Source: Stenocarpella maydis (taxonomy: Eukaryota; Ascomycota; Sordariomycetes; Diaporthales; Diaporthaceae). From it: a DNA stretch of 64,000 nt. Position numbers and translations under genes: made by a program. This document shows, in pieces, positions 44,612-55,133 of the stretch; the stretch's first letter is position 1, and each line of letters starts with the position of its first letter. The notes under the pieces are model-generated. The model had not been told where the DNA came from, searched no databases, and saw nothing but the letters and a program-made list of their open reading frames with translations. The stretch is from the NCBI GenBank assembly GCA_002270565.1, contig NQMI01000012.1, positions 77,921 to 141,920 of the forward strand. Reading direction: 5' to 3'.

Positions 44612-45089
44612 GGGAATCCAGCTCCAGAGGAGACTTCAACCCCATCTACGAGTGGTTCATTCTGTAATTGGCCGAGACAAATGGATATTAGGGGGGTGCC
44701 TTTGGCTCATCAGGCGAGCGAGAGACAACCGCTCACGTACTGCAGTATGCAGGCAATTGGGCTTACCAAGCTTGCGGCCTTTGCAATTAGACACTGATTC
44801 AGAGACAAAAGGAACCCATGCTGAATTATTTTTTTTAAAAAAAAAATTTTACTCAAAGCCTAGATCATGGTGAAACTATGTAATAAATTATGTCTTGTTC
44901 ATGGTTCGAGATCGAGTATGATTTGCACCTTCACTTGACTACGGATTACCCGTGCGTTCACTATATGGCCCAAAGCCCAGTCGCAAGGCTGCTTGCCTGC
45001 CGAGAAATTTTTGGACCTTGGGCCTTGAACACGACGACGGGACCTCGTGAAAGACTTCAACACGCCCAACTCCGACAGAAAGCGGCACA
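44612..45089. other. intergenic gap with an A/T hairpin
   Basis: No gene. At about 44,826-44,850 an ATTTTTTTT run abuts AAAAAAAAAA, a perfect A/T hairpin that could lie in the 3' end of the NUO-12.3 transcript. Confidence 0.45.
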
Positions 45090-45790
45090 ATGATCTGCAG
45101 AAGCTGTTTACAAAGGGCAATGGCCCTGGGTCAATGCTCAATAATACAGAGGGTACCGATCCGGAGGACCTTCAGCGCGGTACCCCCGAGGCAATCTGCC
45201 ACCGCCGCCGCAGCAGCAGCAGCACCAGCTCCTGCGGGAGCCAACGCGACCGCAACACCAGACGAAGCCGCGCCGCGGTCATCATGCCCGCCAGGCACGA
45301 TCCTTAACGGACTGAACTACTTCAAGGGGAAGACGGACCCCGTGGCGCTGCCCGACGACCAGTACCCGGAGTGGCTGTGGTCATGTCTGGACGTAACGAA
45401 GGGGTCGGCGGCGGAGGAGGATGCAGACGCCGGTGACGAATTCTGTACGTGCCCATGCCATTCTTCACCGTTCCATCGACGTGTCGAGAAACAAGAAGAC
45501 CACTGCGCTAACAACCGTCCTTGTCCCAAACAGCAAAATCCAAGAAGCAGCGTCGGATAGCCGCCAAGCGGCAGCGAGAGCTCGAGGTCAAGATCATGGC
45601 GACCGGCAACCTCGAGGCCTTGGCGCCAAAGATACCCCTACAGCAGCAGTCGATCAACCTGCCAGGAAAGCCGGATGGCGACGTCAAGGATGCGATCCTG
45701 GCGGCGGAGAAGCGGGAGGAGCTGAGGAAGGCGATGAGGAAGGAGAGGAAGGCCAAGATCAAGGAGGACAACTACCTCAAGTCCATGTGA
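45090..45790 (+). CDS. mitochondrial large-subunit ribosomal protein mL54
   Basis: Exons 45090-45444 and 45534-45790 give 203 residues. The start MICRSCLQRAMALGQCSIIQ is basic and hydrophobic like a mitochondrial presequence, followed by an Ala-rich linker. The mL54 core is ILNGLNYFKGKTDPVALPDD then YPEWLWSCLD, and after the intron SKSKKQRRIAAKRQRELE and LQQQSINLP, ending in a very basic helix. This matches the yeast Mrpl37/mL54 family. The intron (89 nt) has GTACGT and CAG ends. Confidence 0.9.
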
Positions 45791-46372
45791 GCAGCGGCTG
45801 GCGGAGACTTGCGTGCGAAATTTTACCGTCTGATTGGAGCATCTCGAGTCTATGTGACCCAGGGCAGGCAAGGCAGTTGTTGGTTCATGAGTGTCATTAT
45901 GTCTATATGTACATTATCCGAAAGCCTGGCTTGGGTATGCATACTCTCGAGACCCTTCTCGCCGCATAGAAACGGTACTCATCGCATACCATAGTAGGGG
46001 AACCTTTTCGAGTTACAGAATGCGGCTCGGGACATTTATGGTCGGTTCTGCTCTGTGTTGTTTTCCCACGTGCCAGCTGAAGCTACCATCCTCGGCCGGT
46101 TCGGACACAGCTGAAGTGAGAGCTCGGCGATTGAGTTATTTTCTGCTTCGAATCGGAGGTCCCCTAGGCTTTCAAATAGCTCCAGACTGCATTGCAGAAT
46201 TGAGTATATACGGCAGCCAAGGTCTCAGGACACCGAGTGCCTGCTACTCAGACAGGTCACCCAATTTGTACTCTCCTTGGCAGAACCGACCCACCAAAAG
46301 CCATATTGACCATAGGACGGAGCCAAGCCCCATATGTCAACCCAAAAACTCGACAGGCCCTAGCAATGCTGC
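45791..46372. other. convergent 3' region, mL54 / TAF7
   Basis: A 582-bp gap between convergent genes with no coding signal. Confidence 0.5.
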
Positions 46373-48118
46373 TCAGTCGTCCTGGTCCTGGTCTTCTGGT
46401 GGTAGTTCCCCGATTGAAGCTAGCTTCAACTGCCGGTCCTCCAAGTGCCCTTTGATCCTGCCCTCTATTCGCTTCCTCAGCAGCGGGTTGTTCTTGGTGG
46501 CTAGCTCGTCCCTCAAAGAAGCAATCTGGCGTTCGATGTCTCTGACATCCTCACGAACACCCCTGATCTGTTCTCTGCGCTCCTTCTCCTCCTCGTTGGC
46601 ATCGTCGTCGGAATCGTCATCGTCATCGTCGTAGTCTTCTCCGCTCTCCCCTTGGGCTGAGGCTCTGTCCCCCTCTTTCAGTTCTGCGGCCTCGGCCCCA
46701 GCCGTCGGCGTCTCGGGCGCGAAAGCTGCTGGGGTGGCGCCCTCTTGGATTGGTGTCTCGGCGATTTCGGAGCCCAGGTCGTTTAGTTCGGCCTCAAGCT
46801 GTGCCTCGATGTCTGCGTCGACCATGTCCATGTCGTTCGCTCCCATGTCCCATCCATCGTCGATCTCGCCCTCCGCGTCCTCCTCTCCCTCCGCGTCCAG
46901 ATCTGGCGTGCCTGCTTGCATCGTATCCCTCCGTTCATCAATCCATTCATACCTCGTGCTAATCGCATTTTTGTCTTCTTGGAGAAGTCTCTGTACCTCT
47001 TGTTCCTTGTTGAGAATCTCGCTCTTGTGCAAACGCTTGCGAAACCTACGATGGACCGCGTCGTGCATTGGAGGTGTGAGGCCATGCGGCCACCTGTGCC
47101 CATCGAATATGACCTTGGGAAGCTCTGCTGTCTTTGCCGAGGTCTCATCATTGACTCTAGCGAAAACCAGTAGCATCTGAGAAATATCCGCAGACTTGAC
47201 CATGAGCTTCTTGTCCCAGGTCTTCATTCCCTCGGTGATCGTCGGCATGTCGACAAGCACAGCTGCGTACATACGCCCTTGGACAGTAACAATGGCCCTC
47301 CGTTCATTAAGCCACCTCAGTTTGAAGTCCATGCCTCCCGAGGGAAACTTCTTGTTGTCCAGGCAGGTATTGATGTAGTCGCACTCCGGTCCCTCCATCA
47401 TGCGCAACACGATTTGCTCTTCGATAATAGGGTCGTCCTCGGCGTCTTCCATCTCCGAGTCGTAGCCCGAGCCATTTTCACGGGAGAATGTCGTCTTGTG
47501 GGAGTCTTTAATAGCGATCCTGAATGACGAGTTTCTCCGCACGTTCTGGATATCGGTGCCGGACTTCAACTTGATCGTTCTCATTTTCTTCTTCGCGGGC
47601 TGCTGAGAGTGCCCGTTCGGCCGGGCCTCATCGCCACTGTCAGCGTTGGCCTTAGCGCGCTTCTTTGCCGTGGGCTTCGACGTCCGCCCTGCTTTCGTCA
47701 TAGTTAAAGGGGCTGGTGTCTCGCCCGCCGGCGGTGCCGCGCCCGGAAGAGCAGTCCTGTTGGTCGGGAGAGGCTTCCTCGATGCAGGCGGGGTCTCGGA
47801 AATTGGTGTAGACGGCTGGCTCTTGCTGAAGGACAGCCTGATCTTGTGTGTCTTGCCCTCGGTGGGCGTGGGTGGTACAGCAGGTGGTGGCATAATGGCC
47901 GCGTCCGTGGAGGACGGCATAGCAGCGGGGTCGGCAGGAGAAAGGACACTTGACGATTCTTGTATCCGGGACGGGCCAGGTGACATGCGGTCTGGTGTTG
48001 CGACAGGTTGCGAAGATGTCATGGCGCTTGAGGGATTTGCGGGCCCAGGGCCGCTGCTAGATACAGACGGGTTCCGGCTGATCTTCAGCTTGAGCTTTTT
48101 TCTCTCTGGCACCTCCAT
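46373..48118 (-). CDS. TAF7: TFIID subunit TAF7 (TAFII55 domain)
   Basis: TFIID subunit that binds TAF1; in metazoans it restrains TAF1 acetyltransferase activity. Single exon of 581 residues from ATG 48118 (MEVPERKKLKLKISR). The upstream 25 codons in frame lack an ATG. The N-terminal 225 residues are Pro/Ser/Lys-rich and disordered. The TAFII55 N-terminal domain spans about 231-390: EEQIVLRMMEGPECDYI, FKLRWLNERRAIVTVQGRMY, VDMPTITEGMKTWDKK, ADISQMLLVFARV and WPHGLTPPMHDAVHRRFRKR. A C-terminal acidic stretch and a coiled coil (EEEKERREQIRGVREDVRDI) follow. It is divergent from TAF3 and about 10.7 kb from TAF1. Confidence 0.93.
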   Translation of the reverse strand: MEVPERKKLKLKISRNPSVSSSGPGPANPSSAMTSSQPVATPDRMSPGPSRIQESSSVLSPADPAAMPSSTDAAIMPPPAVPPTPTEGKTHKIRLSFSKSQPSTPISETPPASRKPLPTNRTALPGAAPPAGETPAPLTMTKAGRTSKPTAKKRAKANADSGDEARPNGHSQQPAKKKMRTIKLKSGTDIQNVRRNSSFRIAIKDSHKTTFSRENGSGYDSEMEDAEDDPIIEEQIVLRMMEGPECDYINTCLDNKKFPSGGMDFKLRWLNERRAIVTVQGRMYAAVLVDMPTITEGMKTWDKKLMVKSADISQMLLVFARVNDETSAKTAELPKVIFDGHRWPHGLTPPMHDAVHRRFRKRLHKSEILNKEQEVQRLLQEDKNAISTRYEWIDERRDTMQAGTPDLDAEGEEDAEGEIDDGWDMGANDMDMVDADIEAQLEAELNDLGSEIAETPIQEGATPAAFAPETPTAGAEAAELKEGDRASAQGESGEDYDDDDDDSDDDANEEEKERREQIRGVREDVRDIERQIASLRDELATKNNPLLRKRIEGRIKGHLEDRQLKLASIGELPPEDQDQDD

Positions 48119-48796
48119 CTTGAGAGTTGGCGGATATCCAAGCGAGTATGGCCTGAGGGTCGAAACAAGGTGGTGCAGGTGGGCGTCCGTCAAAGTTCGC
48201 GACGAGCGGTTCCTGCGCGGTGCTGTGCTAGCTGCTGAAGTTCCAGGCTCGGCAAGGCCAGGACGCGTTCGTGGTGGGCTAGGTCGGTGGCCAGGTGGCG
48301 TGGGTCATATTGCGACAAATTTTGGGACCGCCTGACAAATCATTAGGCGTTCATGAAGAAAGGAGATCGGCGGTAAACGCGGGGGGTCGGTGAAGTCGAG
48401 AAAGGTTGATGGTGGGTGGTAGGAGACGGAAGCGGTCCTGTGAATGCAGATTGATCTGGGGTATTGTTACCCAGATTATAATGGGTCGTGGTGGAGAAGC
48501 TTTGGCTACCTGGTCCCTGCCATTTTGATTTGAGCCGCACCCATTAGCTGCAGCCAGAGCAGGGAAGCTTCCAGCGCCCGGCTGATACCTCGATGTTCCC
48601 AAACACATTATACACAACAAACAACCTTTTGTCAATACGACTCTTCGTCCCTCTTGTTGCTACACATTTTCGAAACGAATCAAACGCACCATGCGCATGT
48701 TGGGCGTGTCTTGACGACTGTGGAATAATCGAATCTTCCCTTCAAAAGCAGTCCAACAGAGACAAGACTCTCACTCTAAGCACTGCTTCTGAAAAA
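48119..48796. promoter_or_regulatory. bidirectional promoter region, TAF7 / TAF3
   Basis: A 678-bp interval between the head-to-head starts of two TFIID subunit genes. It has no other gene and is likely to drive both. Confidence 0.55.
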
Positions 48797-49846
48797 ATGA
48801 CACCTCCGCCGGCCGTCTTCCACGCGCTCCTTCGACCTGCCATAATCCAAGTCCTTCGTGCAACTGGCTTTCACTCCGCAAAACCCGCGGTGATCGACAG
48901 CCTCACCGACCTCGCAGCTCGGTACCTCAACCTGCTGTGCGAGGAGACAGCCCGTCACGCCAGCGACAACACCGGCGAGTTCGACTACAATGGTGCCGCG
49001 GCGCCGACCATCGTGGACGTACGGCTCGCGCTGCAGGATGTGGGCGCATTTCTCCCCGAGCGAAACTTCGAGGAACAAGAGTACACAGGAAAGGAGGACA
49101 CAAGAGGTGTTGATGAATTCGTAGCGTGGGCGACGGGGCCCAAGAATGAAAACATCAGGAGGATCGCGTTGGACGGCAGTGAGGACGGAGTCACGGACTA
49201 CCTCAACGCCTTGAAGAAGAGACACAGCAAGACCGCCGACGACTCGAGATACGCTGGTACGTTGCTGGGCAAGCCACACTGCCAAGGACTTGTCGTGGTT
49301 GAGGGCCACAGCGAGATTGACAGCATCCGAAGCTGGGTAGAAAGGCAGCGTGGGCCATCAAAGACCTCGCCCGACACGGACACCGAGTCCAGACCTGCGT
49401 CTAGTGGGCTCAGCTCGATCGGTACGATGGACGGGGAGATGGACCTCTCATAAGATATTAAGCATTCTATTGAACGACATCAATCCTCGGGAGGCGAGCT
49501 TCACATTAAATTGGAAGACGGTGAGAGTCAAGCTCTGGACCGCAACCACGGTAGCTCGGCTCATAATGGCGGAGAAAGGAACCAGATCGTTCAGCAGGCA
49601 CTGAAACTTGCCAACTGTACGTTCGCTCTCACCAACTGCTCTGGTGGAGGTATACCTGATTAGCTGACAGGCTTTCCCGGGTTAGCCGCGCAGGTCCCCT
49701 CGACATATGACGAATTCCTCCAGACTCTGAACGTCACCAGCGGAGCTACAGTTCCCACGCAGCCTCGCCCTTCGACTTCTGAAGAATTCATCCATACTCT
49801 GAACGACTCCGGTGGAGCTACGGATTCCACGCGGCCTAGTTCCTAG
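48797..49846 (+). CDS. TAF3: TFIID subunit TAF3, histone-fold (Bromo_TP) protein
   Basis: Histone-fold TFIID subunit, expected to pair with TAF10. The fold is at the start (about residues 6-85): VFHALLRPAIIQVLRATGFH, VIDSLTDLAARYLNLLCEET and TIVDVRLALQDVGAFLPE, then GVDEFVAWATGP and DYLNALKKRHSKT typical of fungal TAF3. The first frame ends at 49,453, but two further open segments fit as exons: 49455-49616 (KHSIERHQSSGGELHIKLED) and 49671-49846 (VPSTYDEFLQTLNVTSGATV). With exon 1 as 48797-49403 the frame holds throughout (314 residues). The first intron would be 51 nt with a weak GTGGGC donor; the second is 54 nt with a CTGAC branch and CAG acceptor. The tail contains two similar copies of an EFxxTLN..SGGAT unit. 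The core call is confident, the tail moderately so. Confidence 0.85.
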
Positions 49847-50102
49847 AGCAAACGATGAACATCTCGGACAACGCTCTGCACATCGAGAAACACTGTGGAT
49901 TGAACGCTGACATGCATCGTATGGGGCTTAGGGCTTATGTAGAACAGCAGAGCACTGTTTGCAAGCAGGTGGCCTCCTAACACCCACGCATAGCGTTAAA
50001 ATTTTAGCACTCGGGAATAACAAGTGCGTTCGGGGTCGCGATGTTACCTATCGCCACCTTCGAGCTTCTTCCAGAAGCAAACGAAAGCCAACAACGGCGA
50101 GT

Positions 50103-50321
50103 ATGCAAGGACACGAAGGCCTCCGTACTTTTCAGCCAAGGGCCTTACTTAATATGGGATATCCAAATAATGACTATGATGATTTACTTGCTAAAGCCAA
50201 GAGGGAAGATCGCAAAATTCGTCTGTATCACCTTTTGTGTTGCGCTGAAAAGCCAACGATGGAATACATACTTAGACTCAGCGATTTCTATTATGAACCC
50301 CATCTGAACCTTAAGAACTGA
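50103..50321 (+). other. orphan coding-like fragment, unidentified
   Basis: From ATG 50103 a frame of 72 codons reads through YPNNDYDDLLAKAKREDRKI and CCAEKPTMEYILRLSDFYY to a TGA at 50,319-50,321. Amino-acid make-up looks protein-like, but codons are AT-leaning unlike the neighbours. No family is recognised. It could be a relic exon, a young ORF or chance. Confidence 0.3.
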
Positions 50322-50989
50322 CGTTGTGTACGATGATACATAATAACTTCCGGAAAAGCTCCCAAAGCCCCATTGATGGATGATTTTAGCCCTCATCTAA
50401 CAGCCTCATGGGATAATTGTGCTGGGAGCTGCCGCACTTATTCCAGTGAAGCATGGCACAGTCCCAGTATGGTCCCAGATACACCGAGCTCATGAGCTGC
50501 ACGCACGAGGCAATATGCTGGAAGAGGCTTTGCCATCGGCGGTCTAAACAGGCTGTAAAGCCTCCGTATGCTTCATCAAAGTCGGGTCCGGGGGTATCGA
50601 TACTTCTTCTTCGCGGCTGAATGTGAAGGGTCCGGTCAACACTCTATCGCGCCCCCAAGAAGATGTGAACCGCGACAACAGCCCCAGCAGGTTCAGAGGC
50701 GGGCGGCTTGGGGAGAGCAGGCTGGGGCGCGCTCGCCTTCCTCCCGGGGGCCCTGTAATATGCTTCGAGTATAGAGCTGCTATACCAGTACCACAACATC
50801 GCAGCAGCATATACCCGTGGAGACAGCAGAGAACTGCACAGGCAGTTTGTTTTGAGTTGTTATTTGGTATCAAATATTCATCTACTCGCCGCACTTACAT
50901 ATACTGCTATTGTCAATAGGCATCACAACGGTTTATGACGTCTTGCCCAGCGACATGGATCTGGACACCTTGTCGGATAGACGCACAAC

Positions 50990-51311
50990 TCATGTCTAAC
51001 CACAGGCCCCATCAACATTTGCACCGGCATACACCCGACCGAAACCCGTTTGCCAAATTTATCTTCTGCCTGGACCTTGATAAATGATCTCTCGGAGAAC
51101 TTGACACCACCAAAGCCGGTCGAGGGGTCGATAACCTCAACAGCCGGCTGACTGTGGGCCGCCAATTCTTGGATGAGGGCCTTCAGATAGATAGACATAC
51201 AAACCATCTCAAGTATCAACTTGACACAAACCCAATGAGGTTTTGGGACGAAAGAGTAGAACCGGCCGGGGGTTTCCTGTACACCAAGCGTGTTGCGGCT
51301 GAAAAGCAAGA
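50990..51311 (-). other. orphan coding-like fragment, unidentified
   Basis: A minus-strand frame reads ILLFSRNTLGVQETPGRFYS, LKALIQELAAHSQPAVEVID and FGGVKFSERSFIKVQAEDKF over about 105 codons. Residue composition resembles real protein, yet no domain is recognised and there is no good start or partner exon. It is probably a gene relic or an exon of an unrecognised gene. Confidence 0.3.
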
Positions 51312-53420
51312 TCTGTCGGTACTCTACCGGCTGAACAAAATCCCCGACACGTGAGCGTTACGGGTACAGCAATTCACCTTGTTGTCAAGTATCATGACGT
51401 AGCTACAGTTGAAAAGACAGCTTGCCCATGCCGACTCTGAGACACCACTACTATTGCAGATCTGTCCTAGAGACATGTTTTGCCACGGCGAGTAGGATGG
51501 CAATGGATGAACTGCGTTGTGTGATCCTTGCAACGCAAATGGCGATGAAGATGGGCGGTAAGGTCTTTTACATGTGAACACATCATCACGGCGTGTAAGG
51601 GTAGACCACACAAGTCGGCCGGTCATCCGAGTGAGCAATCCAAGCAACGGCCTGTTCGTCCGAAGAGGCCTAAACTCGACAAGACAGCCATTCGGGCCAA
51701 CGAAATAAGCTCGTCGCGCTCAAAAGGCGCGCCCGGCGCTGCGGTCTCGCGGCCGGCCGTTGCATCGTCCCGCCAGCGACTACGGGGCAGCCAGTCCGTC
51801 TAGTGTCATGATGGGCAGTGACCAGCAGCCTGGAGCGCGAATCGAGGCTCATCGCTGCACGGGCTAAGCCCCCAAGGCGCCCGTTGCTCGCGCCGAGGAA
51901 CTGCGGCAGATCCTGTACGTCACATTGGGACGGGCTCAGGCCCGCGCAGTGCTCCCTACGCCAGCGCCAACGCCAACGCCGGCCTGACGGTAGCAGGGAA
52001 CTGTAAAATGAGGATCATCACTGTGAGTCGCAAACTCGCTGGGGAGGGCTGCCCAGCTGCCAGGCAGCACAGGAGGATGAGCTGCGTAAAAAAGCAAAAG
52101 AAGCTTTTGACATCATCAACGACGCATCGAGCGGCATTCCCCAGGCTTCCAGGGACCAGATGATTGATCCTGCGGCCCTGACTCGCTCGCCGAGCTCCGC
52201 GAGCAGGAAGGGGCGGGACAAGTCGGTCTGGAACCTGTCACAGTATGGATATCCTGACGAGCCAGTGGGGTTGGACGGGTCGAAAATGCGGTGTCGTGTC
52301 TTGTTCGTGCCGTGCCGGTTCCAACACCCAACGAGATACATGGGAGAGACGGAGTTGGGCACGCGATGGCCATGCATGCATGTACTATGGTGTGCATGCA
52401 GGCACCGCTCTTCAGTAGGCTTCTGGTGGGCTGCTAGCTGACCTGGGGCGGGGCGGTCGCATGACCACTTGGGCGTGAGGGGAAGCCGAGTGCCCAGTCA
52501 AGGCCTCTCTGCTAGTTACAGTACTTGATGTCAAAAGGTCGATGACCACATGGCAGAAGCCCCGGGCAGGTGGTTTTCTTGACTTCGAGGCTACCGCGCA
52601 TGCGGGCTAGGCGTCGGTAGTGCTGGCAGCGTGATCGGGGCTAAGAGCGCGTCTAATCTTGGGGTACGGGTCGGGTGCACAGGAAATACTGTAGGGCGAG
52701 CCACTTCTGCCACTCCAAACACAGACTCTGGGCCCCGGCTCGCCTCGCTGACATCATGTGGGCTGAGCTGAGTGCGAGACAAGACTTGTGGCGCGTGCTA
52801 GCCTGCAGTGTGCAGTCAGAGGCTGATGGACATGTCTTGTACGACTGCCAGACTGTATACCCAAGAGCGGCCCGGACAAGGCCTCAAATGCCCGCGTGCC
52901 GCTCGCCGAGCAGGATGTACAGAGTAAACTACATGCGTGAGGGCAGAGAAGGGTCGTGCGCGGAAAGTCTAATAGATATATGCGCGGTGTAGTGTGTTGT
53001 TGGTTGGTTGTACTGAATGAGCAAAAGGTTGTCTGTCAGCCAGGAGCCAGGATCCTTCTTGACTAGTGTACGCTACCGAGTACACAAATGCAGGCGCAAG
53101 TCGGCAAATCCAGGGTCTGGCCAGAGGTGGGTTTTTTGTTCGCACAGTATCCGTTTTGCTCTGGCCCAAGCGACGTGGCAGATGGCTCGGGCACATTGCG
53201 ACCCAAGCAGAAGAGGGGGAAAACAGGGCGCTTGCAGAGGCGCGCCAGAGGGAGGGAAGAGAAGGTTCGATCCAGAGTTTTGGGCCCCTTGTGCTTCAAG
53301 AAGTCTGGAAAACGCAGACCAGGCCCTGTTGAGGACTCCACAGCCCGCACGGCAGCAGAAGCAGGCGGTCAACGACCGAGTAAGCGGTTGGCAGACGTGT
53401 CTGCTGTAAAATTAGGGGTG

Positions 53421-53450
53421 CTATGCAGGACTATGCAGGACTATGCAGGA
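53421..53450. repeat. 10-bp tandem repeat (CTATGCAGGA)3
   Basis: Three perfect head-to-tail copies of CTATGCAGGA. Confidence 0.95.
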
Positions 53451-53870
53451 GTCGGCAGCCCAGGAGGCGAATGTTGCTGAGCTGTACAATTATTCAGACG
53501 GGACCGGCTGTCTCGTCGTGTGTCTTTCTTTTCCTTGTGTTGCCCGTTGCACCGGCTGGCCCGGATGTGGATGGTCACGCGGACAACAGACAGCCCTTCC
53601 CAACCGGTCGCAATGAGATTGACACATACATTGCCAGTATACGCACACTAGTACTCAGTCGAGAAAAGCACCCCCAAGACTTGCAGGTACTCAGGTACAC
53701 TACTACTACCTAGGTAGGTATGTATGTACCACAACTGGTCTCAGGCGCCGCTGCAGTGCTGATCCGTGACCCCGATTCCGCGCCTGGGCCAGGGGGTCGC
53801 GTGCGGGCAGAGCCAATAGGGCCGGCTGCCACACCCTTGCCAAGAGTCTTGGGACCCTCGTCCCCAGCCG

Positions 53871-53920
53871 TGCCTGTCTGGTCCTGTCTGGTCCTGTCTG
53901 GTCCTGTCTGGTCCTGTCTG
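53871..53920. repeat. 10-bp minisatellite (GTCCTGTCTG)n
   Basis: Four perfect GTCCTGTCTG units (53,881-53,920) are preceded by a near-copy TGCCTGTCTG and followed by a degraded GTGTCTTGTCTGG. Confidence 0.95.
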
Positions 53921-54151
53921 GTGTCTTGTCTGGCCTGGTCTTCCCAGTCAGGCCAGAGGCAGTCTTTGTTGTTTGTACTGCTAGCCGCGGGGGAATGGAG
54001 TCCCAGGCCGCCCGCCTAGGCCCAAAGTTGCTGTTTGATGCGCCCAGGAACCCCATCCGACGATGCTGCCAGCACTTTGGGAGGAGCTTGAGGTGGACGC
54101 AAAACACGCCCGGAAACACGCCAGTCAGGCCCTGCCGTCTGTGCAGACCGA

Positions 54152-54186
<35 letters not shown>

Positions 54187-54197
54187 ACAGCCAGACA
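54152..54197. repeat. (CAGC)n microsatellite
   Basis: About eight CAGC tetranucleotides, ending in CAGACAGCCAGACAG variants. Confidence 0.9.
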
Positions 54198-55133
54198 GTC
54201 TGACGGTTTCTGACAGTCAGCATACCTTATATACTGACCTACCAGGCCTACCTACACTAGGTACAGTCGGTGGGCGGGCTGCACGCGCAGACGTTGGTGG
54301 ATCGCTGTACTTCCGATCGATCATCACTCAACTCACCTGGAGAGACGGCCCCAAACCGAGCCTTGGGACCTTACCGGGCCAGTTGTGCCCTGTGCCGTGG
54401 GCCCCGCGCGCGCGAATCATGCCGATTAGCGACAAGGCTCCATCATCACCCACCGTACCTACATACACACACTACACTACACCAGGTGAGCATATACCTA
54501 GGTACCATCGTCAACATCACCAACACCGCCACTCACCCACGTTGAGAATTGCTGGTCCGAGGCTGCTTGCCCTCCTTTTGGGGGCTGCCGCTATAGTCCT
54601 GGGTGGTGGGTGATGGGGTGCAGGTGCAGGTGCAGGTGCCAGGGTGCCATAGTGATGAGTGCCGTGTGCTGTACGCTATACCTATAGCGCCCAGCATGAT
54701 ATGTGTGTATGGAGTAGACGTGGTATGCAGATCGGTACTGTGTACACAATCTTATCCGCGCCCTGCCAGCTGCTCCCCATGTACCCAGTACTCCCCACTC
54801 ATCCTGGCATTCTCCCATCCTGCCATGCTACCATCCATGGATCCTACCAGCCTGCCATGCCAGCCCACTGCTGCAGGGTGTGCAGCGTGCAGCGTGCGGC
54901 AGCACACCAGCAGGACCCCAAAAGCCCCAAAAGCCCCAGCTGGCTCGCTGGATGGGTGCCGCACGCTGGGCCCGGGACGCCAGCTACCCACACAGTTCGC
55001 GGTCCACCGCCAACCGTCCTACCGTCCTTCCGTCCCACGGTCCCACCTTGGGAACCCAAGTCCAGATGACGGGGGCCCCAATTTCTACGTTGCCATTGAT
55101 AACCACCTTGCCTACCCGTCTTTGCCGTGTATA

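Larger units (their letters stand above)
49847..55133. other. 5.3-kb gene-poor, minisatellite-rich region
   Basis: No complete gene is supported. It contains two orphan coding-like fragments near 50.1-51.3 kb (listed separately), several minisatellites at 53.4-54.2 kb, and TACCTAGGTA palindromes at 53,707 and 54,495. Confidence 0.45.
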
